Origin: Nitrospiraceae bacterium
GTDB lineage: Bacteria > Nitrospirota > Nitrospiria > Nitrospirales > Nitrospiraceae
DNA length: 64,000 nucleotides
Direction: 5' to 3'
Assembly (NCBI GenBank): GCA_919902505.1
Contig: CAKKRE010000051.1
Location: 28,118 to 92,117 of the forward strand
Part shown: in pieces, positions 30,295-38,482 of the stretch
Position numbering within the stretch: the stretch's first letter is position 1
How the letters are laid out: each line of letters begins with the position of its first letter
Program-made: the position numbers and the translations under genes
The notes under the pieces: generated by a model
What the model saw: the letters and a program-made list of their open reading frames with translations, nothing else
What the model was told of the DNA's origin: nothing
The model's database searches: none

Positions 30295-30480
30295 CGAGCA
30301 GCATCAGGTCAAGCAGCCGTTTCTCTTCGCGGTCCCTCGGGTACAACCTTGGTCAGAGCGTTGCAGAGTCGCAAGAATTCTGAACCGCGCTCCTGCTCGG
30401 CCTTGAGCAACGGGCGCAAGACATTGGCCTGGCCACCGGATTGCAAGAGCATGGCCGCGTGGACCCGCCAAACGTTGGCG
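30290..30480 (-). pseudogene. C-terminal remnant of a DUF1156-like DNA methylase gene, frameshifted
   Basis: The minus frame gives VWRVHAAMLLQSGGQANVLR, then LLKAEQERGSEFLRLCNAL, which matches my memory of the C-terminus of DUF1156/COG1743 DNA methylases. A frame change near 30345 is needed to continue into LYPRDREEKRLLDLMLLAAP, the expected ending. No N-terminal part remains; the sequence between here and the 571-residue gene is not recognisable. DUF1156 and DUF499 genes are normally neighbours in defence islands, which supports both weak calls. Confidence 0.45.
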
Positions 30481-30588
30481 CTTCGCGTCGTTGTTGACAA
30501 GTGGGAGATCCGGGGCGAACCCTGCGTAAGAGCCAATTCCGAGGACGGTTGTTCCCTGGAGCATGGCGACCAGCGGCATTCTCGGCTT

Positions 30589-32304
30589 TTACTCTTCCCT
30601 CTTCTCCGCCACATCGAACTGCAGCCCACTCGATCCTTCGCCTCTGCCTGGGTTCTTGCGCCGGCCGATCCACAGATGTGTCGTGCCGTCGATCCAGCGC
30701 GCATACTGATAGGTCCTGGTGATGCGCGCGCCTTCGCGTGGCACTTCTTCCTCGTAGAGCAACAACTCACGGCTCGGTTCGAGCAATCGTCCCTTTGGAA
30801 GTTGCACGCCTTGAATGCCGCCCTCGCCGAATGTCGGAAGTACTCCACGTTTGAGCCGCAGGGCAGTACCGTCTTTCACCGGGAGCAACGGAATCCAATA
30901 GTCCGGTACTGCGGTGCCGAGCCGGTACACCAGCGGCGCGCCGTCAGCGTCAGCTGCAGGGGATGGCGGCTGTTCCGCCAGCGTCTCTTGATAGGCTTCA
31001 TGACGGTCTAACGGCCGACCGACGGCGCTTTCGACGACCCGCTCGACGGCCCAGGCTACGTTGGCCATTTCGTCCCTTAGCAACGATAGGTCTTCAACCG
31101 GACGGCTTTCCAGCATCGGTCCCAACACGGGCGGCAGGAAGAACAGGTTCTGTTTGTCGTTCGTGAGGCTGAACATGCGCCAGGGCGTGGTGGGCCCATC
31201 CACTTCGGTCGTGTGGGAAATGAGGAACCGTTCGCCGAACGTGTTGGTCACGACGAGCGCGCGGATCTGCGAGAGTGTCCCGACGGGAAGTTCGAGCGGC
31301 AGGAGGAACCAATCGTTGCTGTATTCCAGTGCGAACTTCACGAGCAGCAGGCGGGCCAGGTCCTGCGGTGCGGCTTGGACGCTCGCAAAATTTACGGCGC
31401 CGTCTTCGAATTCCCACAAGCGCGCGGAGGGCATGCCGCGAAACGAGACCGGCGCGGGGAGAAAGGCCTCCGTGACAGAGGTGCGGCTTTCGGTGGCGCC
31501 CAGACCGGTGCCTGAACTCGTTGTGAACGAAAACCAGTCCAATCGTCCATCGAGATATTCCGGCGCGGTCAGCACCACTTCGCTCGACGTCGTCTTAGCG
31601 GAGACGCTCAGGGCGTACTCCATCCGTTCGGGAATCCAGGCGGAGGGAGCGCTGCCTTGCTGGAATAGGCCGTCGAGCCAGGTCAGCCAGGTGGTCAGGA
31701 TGGCGAGGATCTTTGGACGATCCACCTCGGTCACTTGATCGAACGGCGCGTCGCGAAATACGTCATTTAATGTGTTGCCGACCTGCAGCGCTCTCAGGCG
31801 CGTGGCAAACCGCAGTCCATCGATGGTGCGACCGCTCAGCACGCGGATGAAGGACAGGCTCGCGGCATCGATCTGTTTGGCCTGCTCTGCTGCGGGGGCG
31901 GCCAGGACGTAGGCGCATGCCAACCACTGTGCGCGGGTGGGCCCGAGCCTGGCGGTTTCCAGCAGGCGGAGCAGATGCCTTCCGGATTCGGCTGCGAGGC
32001 GCCAGTTAGGGCGTGAGTCGTCCGTCACCGGTTCCGCTTCCACGAGCGTTTCCAACGCCAGGCCGGCGGCTGCGTAGGGTCTGGCCGGATGCGGGCCGGA
32101 GCGTGGTCCCGGTTGATAGCGGGTGACGGCGGCTGTGTCCACGATCACCTGCGCGGCGGCAGGCGAACCGGCATCAGCCCCGTTGAACTCGCCGAACTGC
32201 CATTGACGGCCCAGCATCCAGAGCGGATCGTGGATGCGCGCTTGCAACCCGTCTTGCAGGTCGGGGTTGTGGGTGCTGAGGTCGAGTCTGATTCGAGAGG
32301 GCAT
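30589..32304 (-). CDS. uncharacterised 571-residue protein, last gene of the eight-gene operon
   Basis: No function known. The N-terminus has a distinctive motif: HNPDLQDGLQARIHDPLWML, then GRQWQFGEFNGADAGSP, which I associate with conserved hypothetical proteins found beside giant DUF6603-type genes. The rest is mixed alpha/beta with many Trp and Leu, no signal peptide, no membrane segment and no catalytic motif I can name. The C-terminus (YQYARWIDGTTHLWIGRRKN) has a divergent duplicate at 28979-29140. It starts 2 bases after the stop of the 1772-residue gene, so the two are translationally coupled. Confidence 0.8.
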   Translation of the reverse strand: MPSRIRLDLSTHNPDLQDGLQARIHDPLWMLGRQWQFGEFNGADAGSPAAAQVIVDTAAVTRYQPGPRSGPHPARPYAAAGLALETLVEAEPVTDDSRPNWRLAAESGRHLLRLLETARLGPTRAQWLACAYVLAAPAAEQAKQIDAASLSFIRVLSGRTIDGLRFATRLRALQVGNTLNDVFRDAPFDQVTEVDRPKILAILTTWLTWLDGLFQQGSAPSAWIPERMEYALSVSAKTTSSEVVLTAPEYLDGRLDWFSFTTSSGTGLGATESRTSVTEAFLPAPVSFRGMPSARLWEFEDGAVNFASVQAAPQDLARLLLVKFALEYSNDWFLLPLELPVGTLSQIRALVVTNTFGERFLISHTTEVDGPTTPWRMFSLTNDKQNLFFLPPVLGPMLESRPVEDLSLLRDEMANVAWAVERVVESAVGRPLDRHEAYQETLAEQPPSPAADADGAPLVYRLGTAVPDYWIPLLPVKDGTALRLKRGVLPTFGEGGIQGVQLPKGRLLEPSRELLLYEEEVPREGARITRTYQYARWIDGTTHLWIGRRKNPGRGEGSSGLQFDVAEKREE

Positions 32305-32306
32305 GC

Positions 32307-35300
32307 CTAGGCTCCTATCGCTGGATCGATGACGCTGGTGAAGTCGAGGGTGCCGCCGGTGAACAGCAGCGCCGGTGCCGATGGATCCTGCTCACCGGAA
32401 CCGACCGGCTGCAACGCGCGTTTGCCGGAACGATCCCACGTGGCCGTGCCGTCGAACAGGGTAAAGGCCATGCCGTTCACGATCCGGCCTTCGAGCCCCA
32501 CGGCTGCGGCTGGCACTTCGAGCCGTACCCATCGGCCGGGAGGCGGCAGGGGGCCCATGTACTGGCGGCTGACGGTATTGTCGGTGCCCCACGGAATGAG
32601 GTTCTCGCCCCAATAGGCGCGATGCTCCCAACTGCCGTCATGCCACTGCAACATGACTTGTCGCGGCAGACGCGCGGGATCGAGGTAGATGTGCGCGAAC
32701 AGGCGGTCTCCTACACTGACGAACATGGCGGCCTTGGCGCCTTGGAAAAAGTGTTGGTGGATGCCGGCGGCGACCACCGATTGATGGGCGCGTCTACCGG
32801 AGAGCGGTTCCGGCTTCATGCGCACCCAGGTCCAGCCCTCGCCGTCGCCGAGCGGAGCGGCGCCTTCCGGCAGTTGATCCTCCACCCAGATCAATTCATC
32901 CCCGCTGTCGGGCGCGACGGCGCGGAGTCTGGCCAAGTCCATCGTCTCGTTCAGGACGGCTTCCAGGCTGTTGAGGCCCCAGGTCGTCCGCCGGTCCGAG
33001 GGCACGGCCAGCAGCAGCGCCTGCGGAGGCGCGTTGTTCGGTTGATCGTAATGAAAGGCCAGGCCGGTCGTTTCGTTGGGGCTCGGCACCGTCTCCACCC
33101 ACTCGTCGATCAGGAGCCCGCAGAAGGGGTGATCGAAGCGGAGCGGTTGTGCCGACGCCATCTGCGCCACCAGCGAGAGGCGCCCGCGAGGGAACGGCTG
33201 GTCCGCCGCCTGCGGCAGGGCTACCCAGCGATCCTGTGCCTGAAACGGGAGTTGTCCGACGTGGAACCGGAGTGCGGCGCTCCCCACGGTTTCGGCATAG
33301 AGCATGGCTTCGTTCAGCCGCGTCGCGCCAGGGCGGACGTAGGCGGCACGCTGGAACCAGGTGACGGCGGCCAGCGGGTCTTGGCCCTGGAGCGAGAGGC
33401 CGGCGGCGAACGTCTCGTTCAACTGTGCAGCGTTGGCTGCTGTCACGCGGGGCAGTGCCAGGAAGTCCTGGCCGAAGATGATCCGAAAACGAGCCAGGTC
33501 GTGATCGCGCCGCTCTTCCAGCGTGGCGTTCGCACGCACAAATCCCTGGTCGGACTCGGCTATGCGATCCAGCCGACGTTGCGCTTCGAGGACGACCGAC
33601 CGTGATTGCGTCAGGAGCAACGATCGCGATTCCGGTCCCGTGCCGCCGATGTCCATCGGGACGGCGCTCGGTATGCCGAAGTTCGCCAAACCGAGCAGGG
33701 CGCGGCGCACCTCGTCGAGGTTGGCAGTCAGGTCATCCGATGAGGGCGGCGGCAGGAGGCCGTTGAGCCTACCGCGCGCGTCGGTCAGGGCTTGCAGCGC
33801 GCGGGTTGCGCGACCGGCAAATTCGTCATGGTTCAGCCCGGAGTCGGCGGGTGATTCGGGCAACGACAGGTCGCGTCCGTCGAGGGAGCGGGCGTTGCTG
33901 AGCAGGCGCCGCACCGTGGTCGCCACCTCGCACCATTCGCTCACGCTGACGATCTCCGCGCTCCAGCCGCTGTCGCGGCCGAACCGCAATCGAATGATCG
34001 CCTCCGTCGGGACCGTCGCGGGACGAGTCTGCTGCAACACGAATCGCCAACGTTGCTCCAGCTCGGCTTGCTGTGCCCGAGTGTTGCCTTCGGCGAGGTA
34101 GACCGCATCCAGCGGCGCCAGTCCGAGCGAGGTCAACGAGCTCTCCACCGTTTGATAGACCTGTCCGTCCTGCTGATTGACGTAGTCCGCCTTGCAACGG
34201 ACCTGAGCCGGGTTGGGTAGCAACGTCGCCGTCCAGGCGTTGAGGATCGGTTCGGCTTGAGCACGTGCCGATGGGGCGGTCGTCGGCCAGCCTGCCGGTG
34301 CCGTCCCCTCGGTCGCCGGGAACAGCGTGCAGAGGCGATGCGTGAGTCCGATCCCGCTTCTCGGCGTGCGGATCACGTCCAATTCCGGCGGCGGAACTTC
34401 ACCCGCAGCGATGGCATCCAACGTGGCACCTGAACGAAGGGGATTGCCTTGCACGAGCTGATACACGCTTTCGGCCACGACACTGTCTCCCACGGAGTCG
34501 ACCAGATCGTCGAGTGCCTTGAGCGACTCCACCAGCGCCGTGAAGTCCGGGCTGCCGGGCGGTGGAAATCCCAAGGTCGCGTTGCCGAACGGAATGGTGG
34601 TGACATCCCAGGGAGATTGCGGCGCCTGGCGTTGCTGGCTGGCGGTCCATCGCCGGTGCAGGGCCAGCCCGTCGACGACGGCGGCTGCCGGCAGCGATTT
34701 CAGCGCCTCATTCCATTGCGCGGCGAGGCGCGTGGTGAGTGCTGCCCTGGCGGCGAGGAGATCGCTCATGGCCTTGCCTCGTTGCCCGCCTTCCTTGGCG
34801 AGCGCTTGGCGGTCGAGTTCGGCGGCGAGGGTTTCTTGTCCTGCCGCCATCTGCTGCGCGGCGGGAATGGAATCCGGATCGGCGGCGATGAGCAGCTTCG
34901 CCTGGGCCCGTTCCGCGAGCAGGCGTGAGCCATTGCGCGCGCTGACGGTCTGCTGTGCGGCGGCGGCTTGGGTCAGGGCGGTGGCATGGGCCTGGGTCAG
35001 CGGTTCCACACGGTTGTCCCACTCATCCAAATCCCGCGCTTCCAACAACTGGACGGCATAACGCCGCACGGTCGGTTGGGTCACCTTGCCCTGCGGTTTT
35101 GCCGCCTGTTGTTGCGCCAGCACCTGGGCCGCCTGGACCACCTGTGCCTGCGCGGCCTGCGCCTGTTGCGCGAGCGTGGCGATCGTCCCCAGTTCGGCGC
35201 GATAGGTGTCCGCGCGGCGCTCTCGTTCGGCCTTCAAGCCATGAGCGTCCTCGGCCCGGCGCAGGGCCTGGTCACGTTGCGCCGTCAACAGAATCACCTC

Positions 35301-37625
35301 GTGCGCCAGCCGTTCAGCCCGCGTGAGGGTATCGCGAATGTCGGCGAAGCGGTCGGTGCCGGTGAAGCTGGTGAGGGCACGGAAGCGTTGGATGTAGCGG
35401 TCCAACCCGCGTTCGTGAAGACGGCGTTCGAATCGATATCCGAGCAGGGCGGTCAGGGACTGACCTTGGCGCACTCCGTCGAGTAGCCACTTGGCGCGAT
35501 GGACCCGTTCGGATGAGAGATCGACTGCAAAGGGCGAAGCGCCGGGTGCGCGATTCGATTCCTGCGAGAGGTACCCGCTTCGCAGCACGGCAGCGGCCGC
35601 CGCATGCCCCAGCGAAGGGGCGTGGACGAAGCCTTTGTTCTGTTCCGAGCGCGAGAGCGGTGCAGGGACACCGGTCGGGAGTGCCGGGACCGGTTGCAGC
35701 GGGGCCGCACGTCGGACCTGTTCCACCCAGCCGTAGGCGCCGAGCCTGATGCCGGTGGGCGCCGCCTGCCGCATGATGGAAAGCCGCCTGGTGGCGAGGG
35801 ATGTGCCCCAGGCATCGAGGCGATAGGTGAGCAGATCCATCACCTCCGCGAGCAGTTGCTGCCGAACCGGTTCAGGCAGGGTCGTCACTTCGTCCCAGGC
35901 CGGCTCGTGCGGAGTGGAGAGTGCGCGAGTCAGCAGCAACGTCCGGAAGGCCTCGGAGAGCAGCCGCTGCGGCATGGGCGGCTGTTGAGTGGAGATCTCG
36001 GGAAATTCGCGCAAGATGTAACGGAAGGCGTTCGCTTCCTGCGCCAAGAGCACGACAGGGTTGGATTCCACCGTGGTCTGGAGGGTTTGTGACGCCTGGC
36101 GGCGGCGTGTCAATCTCTGCGCACGCCACCAGGTGGCCAGAGCCTTGTCCTGGTCCTGATCGGTCGTCGAGATCCAGCGGTCGAGTGCCGCCACCGGCAG
36201 CAGGCCGTAGGGTTGGCTGTCGACACGCAAGACCGGCAGTGGCCCGCGAGCACGGACGTACTGTGTGAAGTGGTCGCGCATCACGTCCGCTCCGGCTGCG
36301 CCGAGCAGTTGCCGCAAGAGCGGACTGTCGCAGAACGCGAGCAGGACTGCCTGCGTCAGCGAGGACCGGCGCTGTTCCGATCCGTCGGCACCGCGGACAT
36401 GGGCAAAGACGGAAGTCGGCAAGCCCAGGGCCTTCGCCAGCAGCTCGCCGTCGGACCCGGGACGGATGAGCGAGGAACCCAGTTCGACGCCCATGCTGTC
36501 GGCGGCATCGCGCCCGGCCGATCGATACCCGGCGGAGGCTTCCGCGGTGTTGTTCGTCGGCACCTGTTGCTCCACGAGGGCGAGGCTGCCGGTGTAATGG
36601 TGGGCATCGAACAATCGGACCAATCGGTCGGCCGTGGTCGGGGCGTCCCATGAGGCCTTGAGGCCCAACAGGACGATCCGATCGAATCCCGTCCGGGCGT
36701 CTTCCTCTGTAATGGGAATACGTAGCCCCATGCCGATGGATTCAGCCGTATCGAAATCGGTGATCCACTTCATGCCTTCATCGACGGGCGGCATTCCATT
36801 GCTGCCGACCGGGCCTGTGCTGCGTGGGTCAGGCCCGACCGCCACGGTCTCGGGAATGGGCTTGCCCCAGGCGGTGACGCGCGCCGTATCGCTGCGATAG
36901 CCGATGGCGACCCAGCGATCCGGCAAGACCTGCGTGTGGGGCGCGCGCGTCCAGCTGTCGTGGCGACGAGCGACCGTTCCGGCTTGGGCGGGATCGAGCA
37001 CATGGGCGATCCAGGCAGCGCGGGTCGTGCCGAATTGTTCGGTGAGTCGTTGCCAACCCTGCCTGATGTGCTCTTGCCGGTCCGTGCCTGCCGGGGCTGC
37101 GGCGACATGGGCCCACAACTCCTTGCCGCGGCGTTCCTCTTCTTCGGTGAGAGCCGGTTCGTGGCTGTCGAGATGAATGTCGTCGGGATAGACGCGGAGC
37201 AGAAGATCGGTGCCCGCTCCCGCTCGTCTCGCGGCAAATCTGGTTTCCACACGGACGGGAAACAGCAGCAGTGGATGCGTCGTGGCGACCGTGCCGCTGA
37301 GACGATCCGTGCCAAGCAGTCGGGCCGTCGCGGCATCGCGAGCGGTTCGATGCTCGTCGACCTGCGCCGACAGCGCCGCCACCTCGACTTTCTTCCGAGC
37401 CACCGCCTCCTGCGTGGCCGTGATTTGTGCGTTCACCCGGGCCAACTCGGCCTGGTGGAGCGCCCGTTGCCTGATGAGCAGGGCGGCCCGCCGTTGGGCC
37501 GCCTGGGCCCTCCCGACGGCCCGGTCGTGCGCCGCCTGCAACTGGCGGAGTTTGGTTGCCCATGCCCGGAGCAACGCCGGGGGCACCCGTTCGGGAATAT
37601 CTGGTCCTTCAGAGATCGGTCTCAC
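32307..37625 (-). CDS. uncharacterised 1772-residue protein with two coiled-coil regions
   Basis: The largest operon product; start GTG. Residues about 15-95 are Ala/Gln/Arg-rich coiled coil. A conserved-looking block follows (LLLFPVRVETRFAAR, LLLRVYPDDIHLDSHEPALT, MKWITDFDTAESIGMGLRIP). A second coiled-coil or helical stretch spans about 765-975. The C-terminal 250 residues (WTWVRMKPEPLSGRRAHQS, QVMLQWHDGSWEHRAYWGE, RWVRLEVPAAAVGLEGRIV, FTLFDGTATWDRSGKRA) resemble beta-sandwich lectin-like modules. No signal peptide or transmembrane segment is visible. The architecture suggests a scaffold or shell-like structural protein, which is inference only. Confidence 0.8.
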   Translation of the reverse strand: MRPISEGPDIPERVPPALLRAWATKLRQLQAAHDRAVGRAQAAQRRAALLIRQRALHQAELARVNAQITATQEAVARKKVEVAALSAQVDEHRTARDAATARLLGTDRLSGTVATTHPLLLFPVRVETRFAARRAGAGTDLLLRVYPDDIHLDSHEPALTEEEERRGKELWAHVAAAPAGTDRQEHIRQGWQRLTEQFGTTRAAWIAHVLDPAQAGTVARRHDSWTRAPHTQVLPDRWVAIGYRSDTARVTAWGKPIPETVAVGPDPRSTGPVGSNGMPPVDEGMKWITDFDTAESIGMGLRIPITEEDARTGFDRIVLLGLKASWDAPTTADRLVRLFDAHHYTGSLALVEQQVPTNNTAEASAGYRSAGRDAADSMGVELGSSLIRPGSDGELLAKALGLPTSVFAHVRGADGSEQRRSSLTQAVLLAFCDSPLLRQLLGAAGADVMRDHFTQYVRARGPLPVLRVDSQPYGLLPVAALDRWISTTDQDQDKALATWWRAQRLTRRRQASQTLQTTVESNPVVLLAQEANAFRYILREFPEISTQQPPMPQRLLSEAFRTLLLTRALSTPHEPAWDEVTTLPEPVRQQLLAEVMDLLTYRLDAWGTSLATRRLSIMRQAAPTGIRLGAYGWVEQVRRAAPLQPVPALPTGVPAPLSRSEQNKGFVHAPSLGHAAAAAVLRSGYLSQESNRAPGASPFAVDLSSERVHRAKWLLDGVRQGQSLTALLGYRFERRLHERGLDRYIQRFRALTSFTGTDRFADIRDTLTRAERLAHEVILLTAQRDQALRRAEDAHGLKAERERRADTYRAELGTIATLAQQAQAAQAQVVQAAQVLAQQQAAKPQGKVTQPTVRRYAVQLLEARDLDEWDNRVEPLTQAHATALTQAAAAQQTVSARNGSRLLAERAQAKLLIAADPDSIPAAQQMAAGQETLAAELDRQALAKEGGQRGKAMSDLLAARAALTTRLAAQWNEALKSLPAAAVVDGLALHRRWTASQQRQAPQSPWDVTTIPFGNATLGFPPPGSPDFTALVESLKALDDLVDSVGDSVVAESVYQLVQGNPLRSGATLDAIAAGEVPPPELDVIRTPRSGIGLTHRLCTLFPATEGTAPAGWPTTAPSARAQAEPILNAWTATLLPNPAQVRCKADYVNQQDGQVYQTVESSLTSLGLAPLDAVYLAEGNTRAQQAELEQRWRFVLQQTRPATVPTEAIIRLRFGRDSGWSAEIVSVSEWCEVATTVRRLLSNARSLDGRDLSLPESPADSGLNHDEFAGRATRALQALTDARGRLNGLLPPPSSDDLTANLDEVRRALLGLANFGIPSAVPMDIGGTGPESRSLLLTQSRSVVLEAQRRLDRIAESDQGFVRANATLEERRDHDLARFRIIFGQDFLALPRVTAANAAQLNETFAAGLSLQGQDPLAAVTWFQRAAYVRPGATRLNEAMLYAETVGSAALRFHVGQLPFQAQDRWVALPQAADQPFPRGRLSLVAQMASAQPLRFDHPFCGLLIDEWVETVPSPNETTGLAFHYDQPNNAPPQALLLAVPSDRRTTWGLNSLEAVLNETMDLARLRAVAPDSGDELIWVEDQLPEGAAPLGDGEGWTWVRMKPEPLSGRRAHQSVVAAGIHQHFFQGAKAAMFVSVGDRLFAHIYLDPARLPRQVMLQWHDGSWEHRAYWGENLIPWGTDNTVSRQYMGPLPPPGRWVRLEVPAAAVGLEGRIVNGMAFTLFDGTATWDRSGKRALQPVGSGEQDPSAPALLFTGGTLDFTSVIDPAIGA

Positions 37626-37652
37626 GCTGCTGATCCTTTCCTTAACTGAAAC

Positions 37653-38462
37653 CTACGGCCCATCCTGTAAATGCGTGCTGACCTCGGTTTCGGCTGCCGC
37701 CAGCGCCTGCTGGGCTGCTGCCTGTTGCGCCTCCGCCTCCGGGATTTGTCTGGCGAGGTCGGCGAGAAGCGTCGTCAGTTCGTTGCGCCTGGTGATCACG
37801 CTTGCGAGGAGCGTCTCGGCGTCCTCCAGCTCGAACCGCGTTACCAGATGGGATTCTTCCAACGTTGCCGTGCGGGCCGACAGTTCTGCCGCCACCTGTT
37901 GCAGGGCCTCCCTCGCCAGCGGGTCGCGCGCGATCTCTGCATTCATGCGCTCGATCTCGGTGAGCGTCGTGTGCAGTTCCTGCCGGCGGGGTTGAAGGGC
38001 GGCGATCGCGGCCTGGGTGGCCTGCACCGCAGTGGTTGCCGACGCAACCTGAACATCTGCAGCCCGTACTTGCGCCTGGGCTTGCGCCACGCCCTGCTGT
38101 GCGACAGTCACCTTCGCATGGGCCGCGGTTGCGGCGGTCTTGGCCTCGGCGAGTCTTTTTCTCAGCGCGGCCAGGCGTGCCCTCCAGGCGGCGGGGGGGA
38201 TGCCTTGCGGCGGTTCGGATGCATCGAGCAGATCCTGTTGCGCCTCCGCGACCTGAGCGTCCGCTGCGGCGGCGGCTGCCTGCAGCGGCGGAATGCGCGC
38301 TTGGGCCTGCGTCACGCCGTTCTGTGCGGTGGTGCGCTGCGCCTGGGCCGCCGTCACCGCCTGCTGCTGGGTGGTGAGTTGGGTCGTCAACGTAGTCTGT
38401 TGCGCGGCCAAGGCCTGCAGGGCCGTCTGGAGTCGCGCAGTCTCTTGTTCCAAATAGGGCAT
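37653..38462 (-). CDS. long coiled-coil protein
   Basis: A 269-residue protein, almost all Ala/Gln/Leu/Thr/Glu heptads, for example LQTALQALAAQQTTLTTQL, LAALRKRLAEAKTAATAAHA and LTTLLADLARQIPEAEAQ. The frame is open to 38579, but the ATG at 38460-38462 is chosen because it lies 20 bases after the previous stop with GAGACGAG before it. It has no signal peptide. The low-complexity composition makes homology searches unreliable. It is likely a structural partner of the neighbouring coiled-coil 1772-residue protein (inference from position and composition). Confidence 0.75.
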   Translation of the reverse strand: MPYLEQETARLQTALQALAAQQTTLTTQLTTQQQAVTAAQAQRTTAQNGVTQAQARIPPLQAAAAAADAQVAEAQQDLLDASEPPQGIPPAAWRARLAALRKRLAEAKTAATAAHAKVTVAQQGVAQAQAQVRAADVQVASATTAVQATQAAIAALQPRRQELHTTLTEIERMNAEIARDPLAREALQQVAAELSARTATLEESHLVTRFELEDAETLLASVITRRNELTTLLADLARQIPEAEAQQAAAQQALAAAETEVSTHLQDGP

Positions 38463-38482
38463 GATCTCGTCTCTTTCCGCCG

